Shown here one piece after another: positions 1 to 8,159 of a stretch of 64,000 nt of DNA. The stretch spans positions 2,376,206 to 2,440,205 of the forward strand of contig NZ_AP018722.1 of NCBI RefSeq assembly GCF_004001325.1. The letters run 5' to 3'. The notes beneath the pieces were generated by a model, which saw only the letters and a list, made by a program, of their open reading frames with translations, was not told the DNA's origin and ran no database searches. The translations under genes were made by a program, and so were the position numbers. The stretch comes from Thiomicrorhabdus aquaedulcis (GTDB taxonomy: Bacteria; Pseudomonadota; Gammaproteobacteria; Thiomicrospirales; Thiomicrospiraceae). Each line of letters opens with the position of its first letter. Position 1 is the stretch's first letter.

Positions 1-132
1 GCGGCCTTGTCGGATTACTTTAATACCGTGCTGATTTTGGCCGATATTTTAAACGCGCTCATGGCCGTTCCCAACCTGATTGCGCTGTTGCTGCTGACGC
101 CGGTGATTATTAAACTCACGCAAAACAAATAA
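1..132 (+). CDS. Sodium:alanine symporter (AGCS) family protein, C-terminal end
   Basis: The first 43 codons of the window are open without a start and end at TAA. The translated end has ADILNALMAVPNLIALLLL followed by a hydrophobic run and a short basic tail. This matches the last transmembrane helix of AGCS family transporters, which import alanine or glycine with sodium; the family commonly has a MAIPNL-type motif here. Only this tail is visible, so substrate and total length cannot be judged. The next gene begins four bases after the stop, so the two are probably co-transcribed. The family call rests on one short motif and is moderate. Confidence 0.6.
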   Translation, partial: AALSDYFNTVLILADILNALMAVPNLIALLLLTPVIIKLTQNK

Positions 133-136
133 CGCC

Positions 137-1048
137 ATGACTCACATAAGCACCCATAAAATCACCCAACCAGCCATGCAACAAATAGCTCAAGAGGCGG
201 CGCAACTTCTTCTGGACAGCCGGCTCAATCAAACCGCGCACAATAGCGCCATACGTTTGCCAAAGCCTTTACGCCCACAGACCTTTGACCAGGCCTGGTT
301 AACCCAACAAGCGTTAACAGCCCAACGCGCACAAACGTTGTTAAACCCCGTTGTGGGTTGGAAATGCGGCCTACCGTTTGGACAAGCGTTACAAAATAAA
401 GTGGTCGCACCCATTTTTAAAGCGGGCGTACAGTGCCAATCGCCCTGCGCGGTAGTGTTGCAAAACGGCGCGTGCGCCTTTGAACCCGAGCTGGGCTTTA
501 CCCTAAAACACCCCTTGCCCGCCAGCAAAACGGCCTACACTCAAGAGCAGATAATGGCCGCCATTGGGCACGCTAACTTGGTGCTGGAACTGATTGAAAA
601 CCGCTATGAACCCAGCACCGATAATGCCGATAATGCAGATAATGCCGACGATTTAAACGCCCAACCGGTGTCGTTTTACGAACAGTTGGCCGACGGCTTG
701 TTTCATCAAGGGCTATGGATTGGGCCACGCGTGCCATTAGACATGGCGTTTAACGCCGGTTGCATTGACTTTAGTCTTGAACTCAAAAAATCCGAAAGCC
801 CAAACAGCACAGACACTCGCACGTTTAGCGGTCAACACCCCAATTTAAACCCCTTGGCACCGCTGTTTTGGCTGGTCGATTTTTTAAACCAACAAGGCAT
901 TGACCTCCCCGCTGGGCACATGATTATTACCGGATCGTACGCCGGTTTGTTGACGTGCCCACCCAACCAAACGCTGACGCTGAGCTATGGCACGCTGGGT
1001 AAAATAGTGGTTAGTTTTGTTGAGCAAGAGAGTAAGCGAAGTGTTTAG
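137..1048 (+). CDS. Hydratase/fumarylacetoacetase-like protein (MhpD type)
   Basis: This 303-residue protein resembles 2-keto-4-pentenoate hydratases (MhpD/HpcG). These add water to 2-hydroxy-dienoates in meta-cleavage pathways using a metal held by acidic residues. Visible family features are GWKCGLP near residue 73, KVVAPIF, an FEPELGF stretch near 117 with metal-binding-type glutamates, and LVLELIENRY near 148. The C-terminal half has the GSYAGLLTC turn. An Asn-Ala-Asp repeat (DNADNADNAD, about residues 161-171) is a low-complexity insertion. Residues DQAW near 52 are encoded by a copy of the 12-bp palindrome. No other aromatic-degradation gene is near, so the physiological substrate is unknown. 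The ATG lies 4 bases after the symporter stop. Confidence 0.7.
   Translation: MTHISTHKITQPAMQQIAQEAAQLLLDSRLNQTAHNSAIRLPKPLRPQTFDQAWLTQQALTAQRAQTLLNPVVGWKCGLPFGQALQNKVVAPIFKAGVQCQSPCAVVLQNGACAFEPELGFTLKHPLPASKTAYTQEQIMAAIGHANLVLELIENRYEPSTDNADNADNADDLNAQPVSFYEQLADGLFHQGLWIGPRVPLDMAFNAGCIDFSLELKKSESPNSTDTRTFSGQHPNLNPLAPLFWLVDFLNQQGIDLPAGHMIITGSYAGLLTCPPNQTLTLSYGTLGKIVVSFVEQESKRSV
288..299. repeat. 12-bp palindrome ACCAGGCCTGGT (in hydratase gene)
   Basis: Exact copy inside the hydratase coding region, read there as Asp-Gln-Ala-Trp. It is one of 19 exact copies in the window. Confidence 0.9.
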
Positions 1049-1082
1049 AAAAGAGTTCAGAAAAGACGATAAAACGCGTTTA

Positions 1083-1094
1083 ACCAGGCCTGGT
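1083..1094. repeat. 12-bp palindrome (intergenic)
   Basis: Exact ACCAGGCCTGGT between the convergent hydratase and yebC-like genes. It flanks one side of a REP-like hairpin element; another exact copy (1192-1203) flanks the other side. Confidence 0.9.
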
Positions 1095-1105
1095 AATCTA
1101 TAAAT

Positions 1106-1180
1106 CACGTCATTGCGGGCTTGACCCGCAATCTGTTACGGCGCATGTGGTAGATGCCGTGTCGGAGCAAGGCATGACGG
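1106..1180. repeat. REP-like double-hairpin element, copy 1
   Basis: Two imperfect hairpins lie in tandem: ATTGCGGG pairs with CCCGCAAT, then ATGCCGTG pairs with a diverged AAGGCAT. Closely related copies occur at 4861-4935 and 4971-5045, where the second stem is intact (CACGGCAT). It lies in the convergent gap between the hydratase and yebC-like genes, where it could slow transcription or protect 3' ends. Confidence 0.8.
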
Positions 1181-1191
1181 TTTATGAAACT

Positions 1192-1203
1192 ACCAGGCCT
1201 GGT
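1192..1203. repeat. 12-bp palindrome (3' of yebC-like gene)
   Basis: Exact ACCAGGCCTGGT 12 bases beyond the stop of the yebC-like gene, closing the palindrome-REP-palindrome cluster. Confidence 0.9.
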
Positions 1204-1214
1204 AGGTTATCTTT

Positions 1215-1931
1215 TTACATTTCTACATCGTAATAAACGTTTTGCACGTCGTCTAAATCGTTAAGCAGGTCTAAAAACTTATTAAAGTGTTCTAGGTCTT
1301 CTTCGTTAAGGTGCGCGGCGTTTTTGGCTAAAAACTGAATCTCATCGACTTCAAATTCCAGTTTATCAAACGCGTGCAATAAGGCGTTTTTGGCTTTGGC
1401 GTATTCGGTGTTGGGCGCAAATACGCTAATGTGACCGTCGTCGCTTTCAATGTCGCTTACGTCCACATCAGCCGCCATTAGGGCTTCTAGCACCGCGTCT
1501 TCGTCCGTGCCTTTAAACACAAAAATGGCCGAATGGTCAAACATGTGACTGACGCTGCCGGGCGTGCCAATTTTGCATTTGGCTTTGGTAAAGCAGTGGC
1601 GCACGTCACCAAAGGTGCGATTGGGGTTGTCGGTTAAGCAGTCAATAATCACCATGCTGTTGCCCGGACCATAGCCTTCGTAGCGCGCAAGCGCAAAATC
1701 TTCGCCGCCCGCGCCGGTGGCTTTGGTTAGGGCTTTGTCAATTACGTGGCTGGGCACTTGGTCTTTTTTGGCGCGCTCAATTAAACTGCGCAGTTCCAAA
1801 TTGCTGGCGGGGTCGGCACTGCCGCTTTTAGCCACCACATAAATTGCACGACCGTACTTGCCATATACCTTGGTTTTAGCGTCTGCGGTTTTGGCCATAG
1901 ACTCTTTGCGGTTTTGATAGGCTCTGCCCAT
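1215..1931 (-). CDS. YebC/PmpR family protein (YeeN type)
   Basis: The 238-residue protein matches the YebC/TACO1 family throughout: a Lys-rich N-terminus with [14 protein letters not shown], then [52 protein letters not shown], and an acidic C-terminus with [11 protein letters not shown]. The [11 protein letters not shown] start is typical of the YeeN-like branch rather than classical YebC (MAGHSKWANI). Family members bind DNA or act on ribosomes stalled at proline stretches; which applies here cannot be read. Length is usual. The gene stands alone, convergent with the hydratase. A GGGAG sequence sits about 10 bases upstream of the ATG. Confidence 0.9.
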   Translation of the reverse strand: MGRAYQNRKESMAKTADAKTKVYGKYGRAIYVVAKSGSADPASNLELRSLIERAKKDQVPSHVIDKALTKATGAGGEDFALARYEGYGPGNSMVIIDCLTDNPNRTFGDVRHCFTKAKCKIGTPGSVSHMFDHSAIFVFKGTDEDAVLEALMAADVDVSDIESDDGHISVFAPNTEYAKAKNALLHAFDKLEFEVDEIQFLAKNAAHLNEEDLEHFNKFLDLLNDLDDVQNVYYDVEM

Positions 1932-2064
1932 TTTGCTGTTGCTCCCAACGCTGACCTTTTGCCATCACGCCAAACATGCGTCAGTGCCAAAAGGTTCAAA
2001 TAAAATAAAACGTAGATTTTACACCACAACGCCCTCTTTCATCAAATTCAGACAATTCACCTTA

Positions 2065-2076
2065 ACCAGGCCTGGT
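2065..2076. repeat. 12-bp palindrome (intergenic)
   Basis: Exact ACCAGGCCTGGT upstream of the yebC-like gene and 45 bases before the MITE. Confidence 0.9.
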
Positions 2077-2121
2077 CGCTTTAGTTTGGCTTTACTTTGT
2101 TTTGAGTTGTCTTTATATTGA

Positions 2122-2280
2122 GAGACCTTTGCACGAGTGAGGTGCGAGGAAAAAATGAGATAAAATTTGCCTGATTGAGGCGGAAAACGCAGTGAATAGC
2201 TGGCTATTCGCAAGGTTTTCAACAAAAATCAGGCAAATTTTAGCCATTTTTAACCGTGCCTTGACTCGTGCAAAGGTCTC
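2122..2280. mobile_element. MITE with IS5/IS1031-type ends, copy 1
   Basis: A 159-bp element has terminal inverted repeats GAGACCTTTGCACGAGT / ACTCGTGCAAAGGTCTC and is flanked by a 3-bp direct repeat TGA (2119-2121 and 2281-2283). It contains no reading frame of note and has internal symmetric blocks (AAATTTGCCTGATT ... AATCAGGCAAATTT). The GAGACCTTTGCA tip resembles ends of the IS1031 branch of the IS5 family. A related copy is at 57845-58023. No matching transposase is in the window, so it would have to be moved in trans. Confidence 0.85.
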
Positions 2281-2326
2281 TGAGTTGCGGTTTTAAATAA
2301 TTAATTCATTAAAGGCAAGGCTACCC

Positions 2327-4800
2327 ATGATTCAGGTTTTAGGCGCATCCGGCAGTTTAAATTCTAACGGTGGTTGCAGTGCTTTTTTAGTCAGCCCCAG
2401 CGTGTTAATAGACGCCGGCCATGTTATGCGTACGTTGGGAGCGCAAAGCCAGCGGGTTGAGCACTTGCTGCTCACCCATTCGCATTTTGATCACTGGGTA
2501 GACTTACCCTTTATGATTGAAACTTATTTTGAACAGCGCCAAAAACCTTTAACGGTATACGGCTTAAAAGCCACTCTAGACGCCCTTAAAACCCATGTGT
2601 TTAACAACGTAATCTGGCCAGAGTTTCACAAAATTATTCATCCCACCTTGGGGCAACCGCTGGTGGTGTTTACAGAGCTTGCTTACGAACAAACGCTGGT
2701 AATTGACGACACCGAATTTACTGTCATTAACGCACAACACACCGTGCCCTGTTGTGGGTTTGTCATTAAACGCCACGGGATTGGCTGCGTGCTCAGCGGC
2801 GACACCTATTTAACCCCTGAGCTTACCGCGCGCATTAACCAAGACCCCAGCATTAACAGTCTGATTATCGAAACCTCGTTTCCGTCTACACTAGACCACA
2901 TTGCCCAACTTAGCCAACACCTTACCCCGCGTTTGTTGCACCAACAACTGCAAGGCCTAACGCACCGCTTAGACGTATTTTTGTACCACCTAAAACCTGC
3001 TTACCATGACGCCATTGTGCGCGAAGTGTTTGCCCAAGATTTTCAAGACAGCTTGCCCGTTAGCCTAAACAAAGTGCTGATTGAAGGCGATGTGCTCGAC
3101 CTATTTAATCCACAAGGGATCAGCCACCATCACCTTGTCCATGCGGACTACGAGCAGCTTAATCGTACCGACACGTCCACCGACAAGATGGCGAACATTA
3201 TGGCGCACAACAACGCACAGCTCGAAGCCTTGCTGTCCATTGCCCAGGCCTTGTCGGCGCAAACCAATTTAGACAAACTGTTAGAGATGATTTTAGAACA
3301 AGCCATCGCCTTTTCAAACGCCGACGCCGGAACGCTCTATCGCACCAACAAAGACCACACGGCGCTGCAGTTTAGCGTGGTACGCAACCGGTCGTTACAG
3401 ATAAAAATGGGCGGCACGGCCGAGCCGATTACCTGGGACGACCTGCCGCTGTATACCGATGACGGTCAACCCAATACCCACATGGTGGCGGTGTTGTGCG
3501 CGCTTAACAAACAACCCATTAACATCGCCGACGTGTACACCGACCCCACGTTTGACTTTAGCGGCACCCAAAGATTTGACGCCAAAACGGGCTATCGTTC
3601 ACAATCCATGCTGGTCATACCCATGCTCGACCGCGACCAAAACCTGTTGGGTGTCTTGCAACTTATCAACAAAACAGCGCCATCGCACCCTGCCACAAAC
3701 GCATTACCGGCCGCACTGGTGTTTAGCCCGCAAGACCAACAAAACACCCTAGCGCTGGCCTCGCAAGCGGCCATATCGCTGACCAACGCCCTGCTGATAC
3801 AAGAGATGGAAGCGCTGTTTGAAGCCTTTATTGACACCATCGCCAAAGCCTTTGACGAAAAATGCAGCTTTACCGGCAACCACGTTAAACAGGTGGCCAA
3901 ACTGGCCAACATTATTGCCCACGCCATAGACCAAGACCAACACACCTACCAAGACGTGCACTACGATAACGCCATGTTTAAAACCATTAATCTGGCCGCA
4001 CTCTTGCACGACGTGGGCAAAATCACCACGCCCGAATTTATTATGCAAAAATCGAGCAAACTGCAAAAAATAATCGACCGCATTGAGCTGATTAAACACC
4101 GCATCGAAATCTTAAAACGCGACGCGCACATTAATCACCTGCAGGCACAGGTGCTCGCTCACACGCAGCATACGCCGCCGCCCGATGAGCACATTTATCA
4201 AGACCATGTACGCACGCTCAACGACGCCTATGAGTTTTTGCACACCATGAACACCGGCAACGAATTTTTAGCCGAACCCCATGCCCAGCGCATACTAGAA
4301 CTGGCTCAACTCACCTATCAATTGGGTGACGCCGTTGTGCCTTTGCTGGACAGCGATGAACTGACCAACTTGTGCATACAGCGCGGCACCTTAAACGCGA
4401 CCGAGCGCGCCAAAATCATGGACCACGCCCGCGTATCGCTGAGCATGTTGCAAACCCTACCGTTTCCCAAAAATACCAACGCGTGGTGGACATTGCCGCC
4501 AATCACCACGAAAAACTCGACGGCACCGGCTATCCACGCGGCTTAACCGCCCAACAACTGACGCTGGAAGATCGCATTTTAATTTTGGCCGATTTATACG
4601 AAGCCCTGTCGGCACAAGACCGACCTTACAAAGAGCCACACTCGTTGGCCGACATCGCCAAAATTTTATCGTCTATGGCCAATGCCGGAGCGATTGACAA
4701 AACGCTGCTGACTTTTTTCTTTGAAAGTGGCGCCTACCAAGCCTACAACGCGTTTTTAAAACCCAGCCAAATTAACGACTTTAGTTTAACGCTGGAGTAA
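2327..4800 (+). CDS. Metallo-beta-lactamase/GAF/HD-GYP phosphodiesterase, frameshifted as read
   Basis: A three-domain signalling protein. Residues 1-260 are a metallo-beta-lactamase fold of the class II cyclic-nucleotide phosphodiesterase type, with HSHFDH at 51-56. Residues about 295-450 are a GAF domain. From about 495 there is an HD-GYP domain with LLHDVGKI near 560. The zero frame ends at 4546, but the expected continuation (QRVVDIAANHHEKLDGTGYP and the rest of HD-GYP) lies in the -1 frame from about 4474 to 4800. One extra A in the A5 run at 4469-4473 would give an uninterrupted 824-residue protein. HD-GYP domains usually hydrolyse c-di-GMP. Either the gene is a young pseudogene or the base is a sequencing omission; I favour the latter because four other genes show the same defect. 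Confidence 0.85.
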
Positions 4801-4860
4801 GTTTTAGTAGTGGTTTGATGGGGTTTGAGAGGGTTTGAGAGGGTTTGACAAGATTAAAAC

Positions 4861-4935
4861 CCACGTCATTGCGGGCGTGACCCGCAATCTACTGCGGTAA
4901 AGTTAGCAGATGCCGTGTCGGAGCACGGCATGACG
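4861..4935. repeat. REP-like double-hairpin element, copy 2
   Basis: Nearly identical to the copy at 4971-5045 and related to 1106-1180. It has stems ATTGCGGG/CCCGCAAT and ATGCCGTG/CACGGCAT and lies between the convergent HD-GYP and hydrolase genes. The preceding sequence (about 4813-4850) repeats GGTTTGAG/GGTTTGAC three to four times. Confidence 0.85.
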
Positions 4936-4970
4936 AAAAAGGTTATATAGCAACGGGACGCAACAAAAAC

Positions 4971-5045
4971 CCACGTCATTGCGGGCTTGACCCGCAATCT
5001 ACTCCAGTAAAGTCAACAGATGCCGTGTCGGAGCACGGCATGACG
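4971..5045. repeat. REP-like double-hairpin element, copy 3, overlapping a gene end
   Basis: A second tandem copy begins 35 bases after copy 2. It runs into the 3' end of the minus-strand hydrolase gene, so the last 22 or so codons and the stop of that gene lie in repeat DNA. Confidence 0.85.
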
Positions 5046-6040
5046 AAAAGATCTCTAAACGATTTATTTTGTTTAATAAATTCCGCTGCAGCGGCTGCGG
5101 CGTCTTCACTGGCTAGGTCTAAAAAGAAATGCTCGGCGTCCATAATCGTCACCGTTTTAATCAAGGCGTTGCTGGCCAACGGCGCCATTTTTTTAGGCAA
5201 ATCGGCTACCACAGTGTCGTCGGCTCCCATAATCACCAACGTAGGTTTTTTGGCAGTTTTTAACAACGTAGGCGTGTCAAATTGCGGTTTTACCGTGTAA
5301 TAGTCTACAAATGCGTTGGGGGTTACTTGAGCGGCTTTGCAATAAATAAAATCGGTGTCTTTCATTAAACTTTCGCCCTGACCCTTGGCCACTAACGCGT
5401 TGGCTTTTTTAAGCACGTCGGCTAACGGTTTGCCGTATTTTTCTTGGTACTCGCTGGCCGATTGTTGCTCGCCTGTGGCGGGCGCCAATAACACCACTTT
5501 GTTAATTTGCGCGCTGTCGTGCTCATTGGCAAACCAAGCGGTTTGATTGCCACCGCGTGAATGCCCCATTAACGTGACCGAATTAGCACCTTGTTGCTTA
5601 AGCCAATCCATCCAAAACCCAATCTCTTTGATCGCGTCGGTGTGTTTGTGCGTGTGGGGCACCGCGCAATCGTACTCACCCTTACGGTCGTTTAACCCCA
5701 GCGACAAGCTGGGCGCTAACGAGCTAATGCCCTGTGCGGCCAGGTTTTCTTGCAACTGCGCGTAGGTTGAGCGGTCTTTGTGGGTAAGCGTACCGTGGGT
5801 TAATAACACAATGCCGTCGGCGTAAGTTTGTTGGTCGCCCATCACCAAATTGGCGTTAACCGTTAAACCGTTGTAGGTTTGCTTAATTTCTTTTACCTCG
5901 GCGGCCAAACTCGCCCACGATGTGCTTAATAACGTAAAACCCAAACTTAAGCCTAATACCACGGGCGTCCAAGGTTTTTTAACATTGCTAACGTTGGTAA
6001 CGCGCTGAACATTTTTAACTTGTTGTAACGATGCTGTCAT
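4976..6040 (-). CDS. Secreted alpha/beta hydrolase
   Basis: A 354-residue alpha/beta hydrolase. Residues about 26-47 are a hydrophobic signal segment after a basic stretch, ending SLAA, so export is likely. LLTHG near 80 is the oxyanion-side motif, GHSRGG at 159-164 is the nucleophile elbow, GADD near 277 offers the acid, and DAEHFF near 303 the histidine. The substrate is unknown. The final 22 or so residues (from about VMPCSDTASV) are encoded by a REP-like repeat, so the original C-terminus probably ended near the KQNKSFRDLF stretch and was replaced. The start is good: TAGGAG lies 6 bases before the ATG. Confidence 0.8.
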   Translation of the reverse strand: MTASLQQVKNVQRVTNVSNVKKPWTPVVLGLSLGFTLLSTSWASLAAEVKEIKQTYNGLTVNANLVMGDQQTYADGIVLLTHGTLTHKDRSTYAQLQENLAAQGISSLAPSLSLGLNDRKGEYDCAVPHTHKHTDAIKEIGFWMDWLKQQGANSVTLMGHSRGGNQTAWFANEHDSAQINKVVLLAPATGEQQSASEYQEKYGKPLADVLKKANALVAKGQGESLMKDTDFIYCKAAQVTPNAFVDYYTVKPQFDTPTLLKTAKKPTLVIMGADDTVVADLPKKMAPLASNALIKTVTIMDAEHFFLDLASEDAAAAAAEFIKQNKSFRDLFVMPCSDTASVDFTGVDCGSSPQ

Positions 6041-6100
6041 GTTGTGCTCCTACTAAATTTTGAGTTTTATGTTTTATGTTTTGAGTTTTATCGCCCACCA

Positions 6101-6775
6101 CTACGCGGTCTGCTCAAACGCCAAACCGGCGGCTTTCCACTCGGGAAACCCTTCGGCCAAACGCTGTGCGTTAAAGCCTTGTTGGCGCAATAACGCCACC
6201 ACTTCATAAGCATACACACAAAATGGCCCACGACAATACGCGACAATGGCTTTGTTCTTGGGCAATGTACGCAGCCGTTTAACCATGTCATCGGTGCTCT
6301 GCGTTTGCACCGGGTCGATGTTAATCGCCCCCACAATGTGTCCACAAGCAAACTCTTTGGCCGGACGCACATCCAACACAATCAGCCCGTCATCGTGCAG
6401 ACGAGCCGCCAACGCGGTCTGGCTCAGGGTGTCGTCGTGCAAAGCAGGGGTCAGCGTGTTTCTTAAGCGTTCCACCTCGGCCAAATGGGTTTGCGCGGTG
6501 TGCCTAAGTTGCTGCATAAGCCGCACCACCTCGTCGCTGGCCAACGTATACAAACGACTTTTGCCGTCTTTACGCACACTGACCAGGCCTGCTTGTTTTA
6601 ACTGCTGCAAATGGCGCGACGTATTGGCCACGCTTAAACCACTTAACTGCGCCAACTCCTCTACCGCACGCTCGGCTTGCGCCAAATAATCCAACAACTC
6701 AATACGCTGCGGCGACGACAAACTCTGCCCCATAACCGCCAACTGCACAAACATAGCCCGTTTAACGTCCGACAT
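6101..6775 (-). CDS. ArsR-family regulator with C-terminal rhodanese domain
   Basis: Residues 1-100 form an ArsR-type winged helix (ELAQLSGLSVANTSRHLQQL recognition region, then a basic wing RKDGKSRLYTL). Residues about 125-220 are a rhodanese domain with LDVRPAKEF, GHIVGAINI and an active-site loop CRGPFC whose first Cys is about residue 181. Fusions of this kind are known from other bacteria and are thought to sense or carry sulfane sulfur. The start chosen is the ATG at 6775 with AAGG at correct spacing, not the GTG two codons upstream. It is divergent from nothing obvious; the secreted hydrolase follows 60 bases downstream on the same strand, and co-regulation is only inferred. Confidence 0.85.
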   Translation of the reverse strand: MSDVKRAMFVQLAVMGQSLSSPQRIELLDYLAQAERAVEELAQLSGLSVANTSRHLQQLKQAGLVSVRKDGKSRLYTLASDEVVRLMQQLRHTAQTHLAEVERLRNTLTPALHDDTLSQTALAARLHDDGLIVLDVRPAKEFACGHIVGAINIDPVQTQSTDDMVKRLRTLPKNKAIVAYCRGPFCVYAYEVVALLRQQGFNAQRLAEGFPEWKAAGLAFEQTA

Positions 6776-6886
6776 AATCACCTTACACTCATATTCAATT
6801 CAGTCTTTGAATGTTACCGACAACCCCGCCAATACACAAACTAAAAAGACTTGTTTAAAAGCTTATTTAAAGATTTATTTAAAGTG

Positions 6887-6898
6887 ACCAGGCCTGGT
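6887..6898. repeat. 12-bp palindrome (3' of outer-membrane gene)
   Basis: Exact ACCAGGCCTGGT 18 bases past the stop of the outer-membrane-type gene and about 110 bases upstream of the ArsR-rhodanese start. Confidence 0.9.
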
Positions 6899-6916
6899 TA
6901 AACAGGTTTAAAGCTA

Positions 6917-8029
6917 TTAAAACGTGGCTTTTAACGCCACATTTAAACCTAGAGTTTTGGCTTCTTCTAAATTTAACGCATCGCTCACTAACTCAACTTT
7001 TAACCAAGTGGTTTGATACCCCAATTGCCAGGCCTGGGCGGTGGCGTTGTACAGTACCGCCATTTTGTGTTGCTGGGGATTAATAAATTGATAACCCGCT
7101 GTATAAAACGCTTTAATGGCGTAATCGTCATAGTTAAACAGCAATGAATGCTGGCCATTTAAGACATAAGTGTTGTGCAAAAACACTTTGGTAGGAATTA
7201 CCTGCGTCACATCCTTATACGATTGTGTGCCGCTGGCGACGGGCTTAAATTTTACAAATCCGTCTGCGTCAAATTCTTTGGTTTGCGAACTGCCTGTGGC
7301 CACCGTTCTAGGCGCGTCCCACCAATTTATGTGTGCCAATACATCGCGTACTTGCACATTGGCATGCCATTGCGGCGTCAAATATCCGTCCAGGTTTAAA
7401 TCTAAAGCGTAGCCATTGCCCTTTACGTTGTTGGTTAAGGTACGGTCAAATAAACTGTCTTGCGAATAAACATAATCCACATCAAAATTAAAGTTGTAAT
7501 CGTTATTAGCCACCGCGGTGGCTTGTCCAGTAAGCTTGCCATCGGTAAGCTCTAAGCCCTCTAAATACGACAAGGCTACACCCACATTAAACGGTGTTTT
7601 AAAATGATTTATTTGAGTTTGATAACCCAATTTTACGCCCTGCGCCACAAAGGCATTGGTTTGCAATTGCAATGCGTACTGCTCACCCACCACCAAATCT
7701 TGTTTAGTGTTGGTGGCGTGCAATAATTTAGCGGTGCTGGGTGAAAACTCAAACAAATAATCTTGACGTTCAAACACCGAAAACTGCCAATTGTTTACCG
7801 CTATGCCAATCTCGGCGCGGTTTATCGAAAACGCTATCTCACCCTTACTAAAGGGTGCGTTCCAGTCGTTTAAGATAGCGTGTACCGCAATCGCCTCACT
7901 GTGACTAAAACTGCTTATCTCAACAAACGGTTTATATTCTAGCGCCTGCACATTTGCGGCCATGCCCATAGTGCCTAAGACCGTGCCTAATGCAGTAATT
8001 GCCCATAAATAACTTTTCAAAATACGCAT
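6917..8029 (-). CDS. Outer-membrane beta-barrel-type protein, unknown function
   Basis: From the ATG at 8029 the protein begins with a clear signal peptide (MRILKSYLW, hydrophobic core, cleavage near NVQA). It continues as alternating polar/hydrophobic strands rich in Tyr, Asn, Gln and Trp and ends in phenylalanine, as usual for outer-membrane barrels. No family is recognised; diffuse resemblance is to porin-like or DUF1302-like proteins. The reading frame extends nine codons upstream to a TTG at 8056, but that would spoil the signal peptide. Neither start has a convincing ribosome site. A near-palindrome copy (7028-7037) encodes AQAW. The neighbouring upstream gene is a surface lipoprotein, so both may act in the envelope. 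Confidence 0.55.
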   Translation of the reverse strand: MRILKSYLWAITALGTVLGTMGMAANVQALEYKPFVEISSFSHSEAIAVHAILNDWNAPFSKGEIAFSINRAEIGIAVNNWQFSVFERQDYLFEFSPSTAKLLHATNTKQDLVVGEQYALQLQTNAFVAQGVKLGYQTQINHFKTPFNVGVALSYLEGLELTDGKLTGQATAVANNDYNFNFDVDYVYSQDSLFDRTLTNNVKGNGYALDLNLDGYLTPQWHANVQVRDVLAHINWWDAPRTVATGSSQTKEFDADGFVKFKPVASGTQSYKDVTQVIPTKVFLHNTYVLNGQHSLLFNYDDYAIKAFYTAGYQFINPQQHKMAVLYNATAQAWQLGYQTTWLKVELVSDALNLEEAKTLGLNVALKATF

Positions 8030-8084
8030 CCTGTTTTTTACGTTTTGTTTACTCAAGTAAACAATGCTTAATAAGCTTAATAAA

Positions 8085-8106
8085 AAAGGCAGCCAAGGCT
8101 GCCTTT
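8085..8106 (-). terminator. Rho-independent terminator
   Basis: A perfect 10-bp stem (AAAGGCAGCC/GGCTGCCTTT) with a 2-base loop, followed on the minus strand by a T-rich tract. It lies 54 bases beyond the stop of the large lipoprotein gene. Confidence 0.85.
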
Positions 8107-8159
8107 GTTTTTACGGTATAACGTTTATGTCACTTTAAACAAAATGAATCTAAACGGAT

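Noticed and set aside
884..1108. Minus-strand open frame of 74 codons at the hydratase 3' end
   Set aside because: It is antisense to a conserved gene, runs into the palindrome and has no ribosome site.
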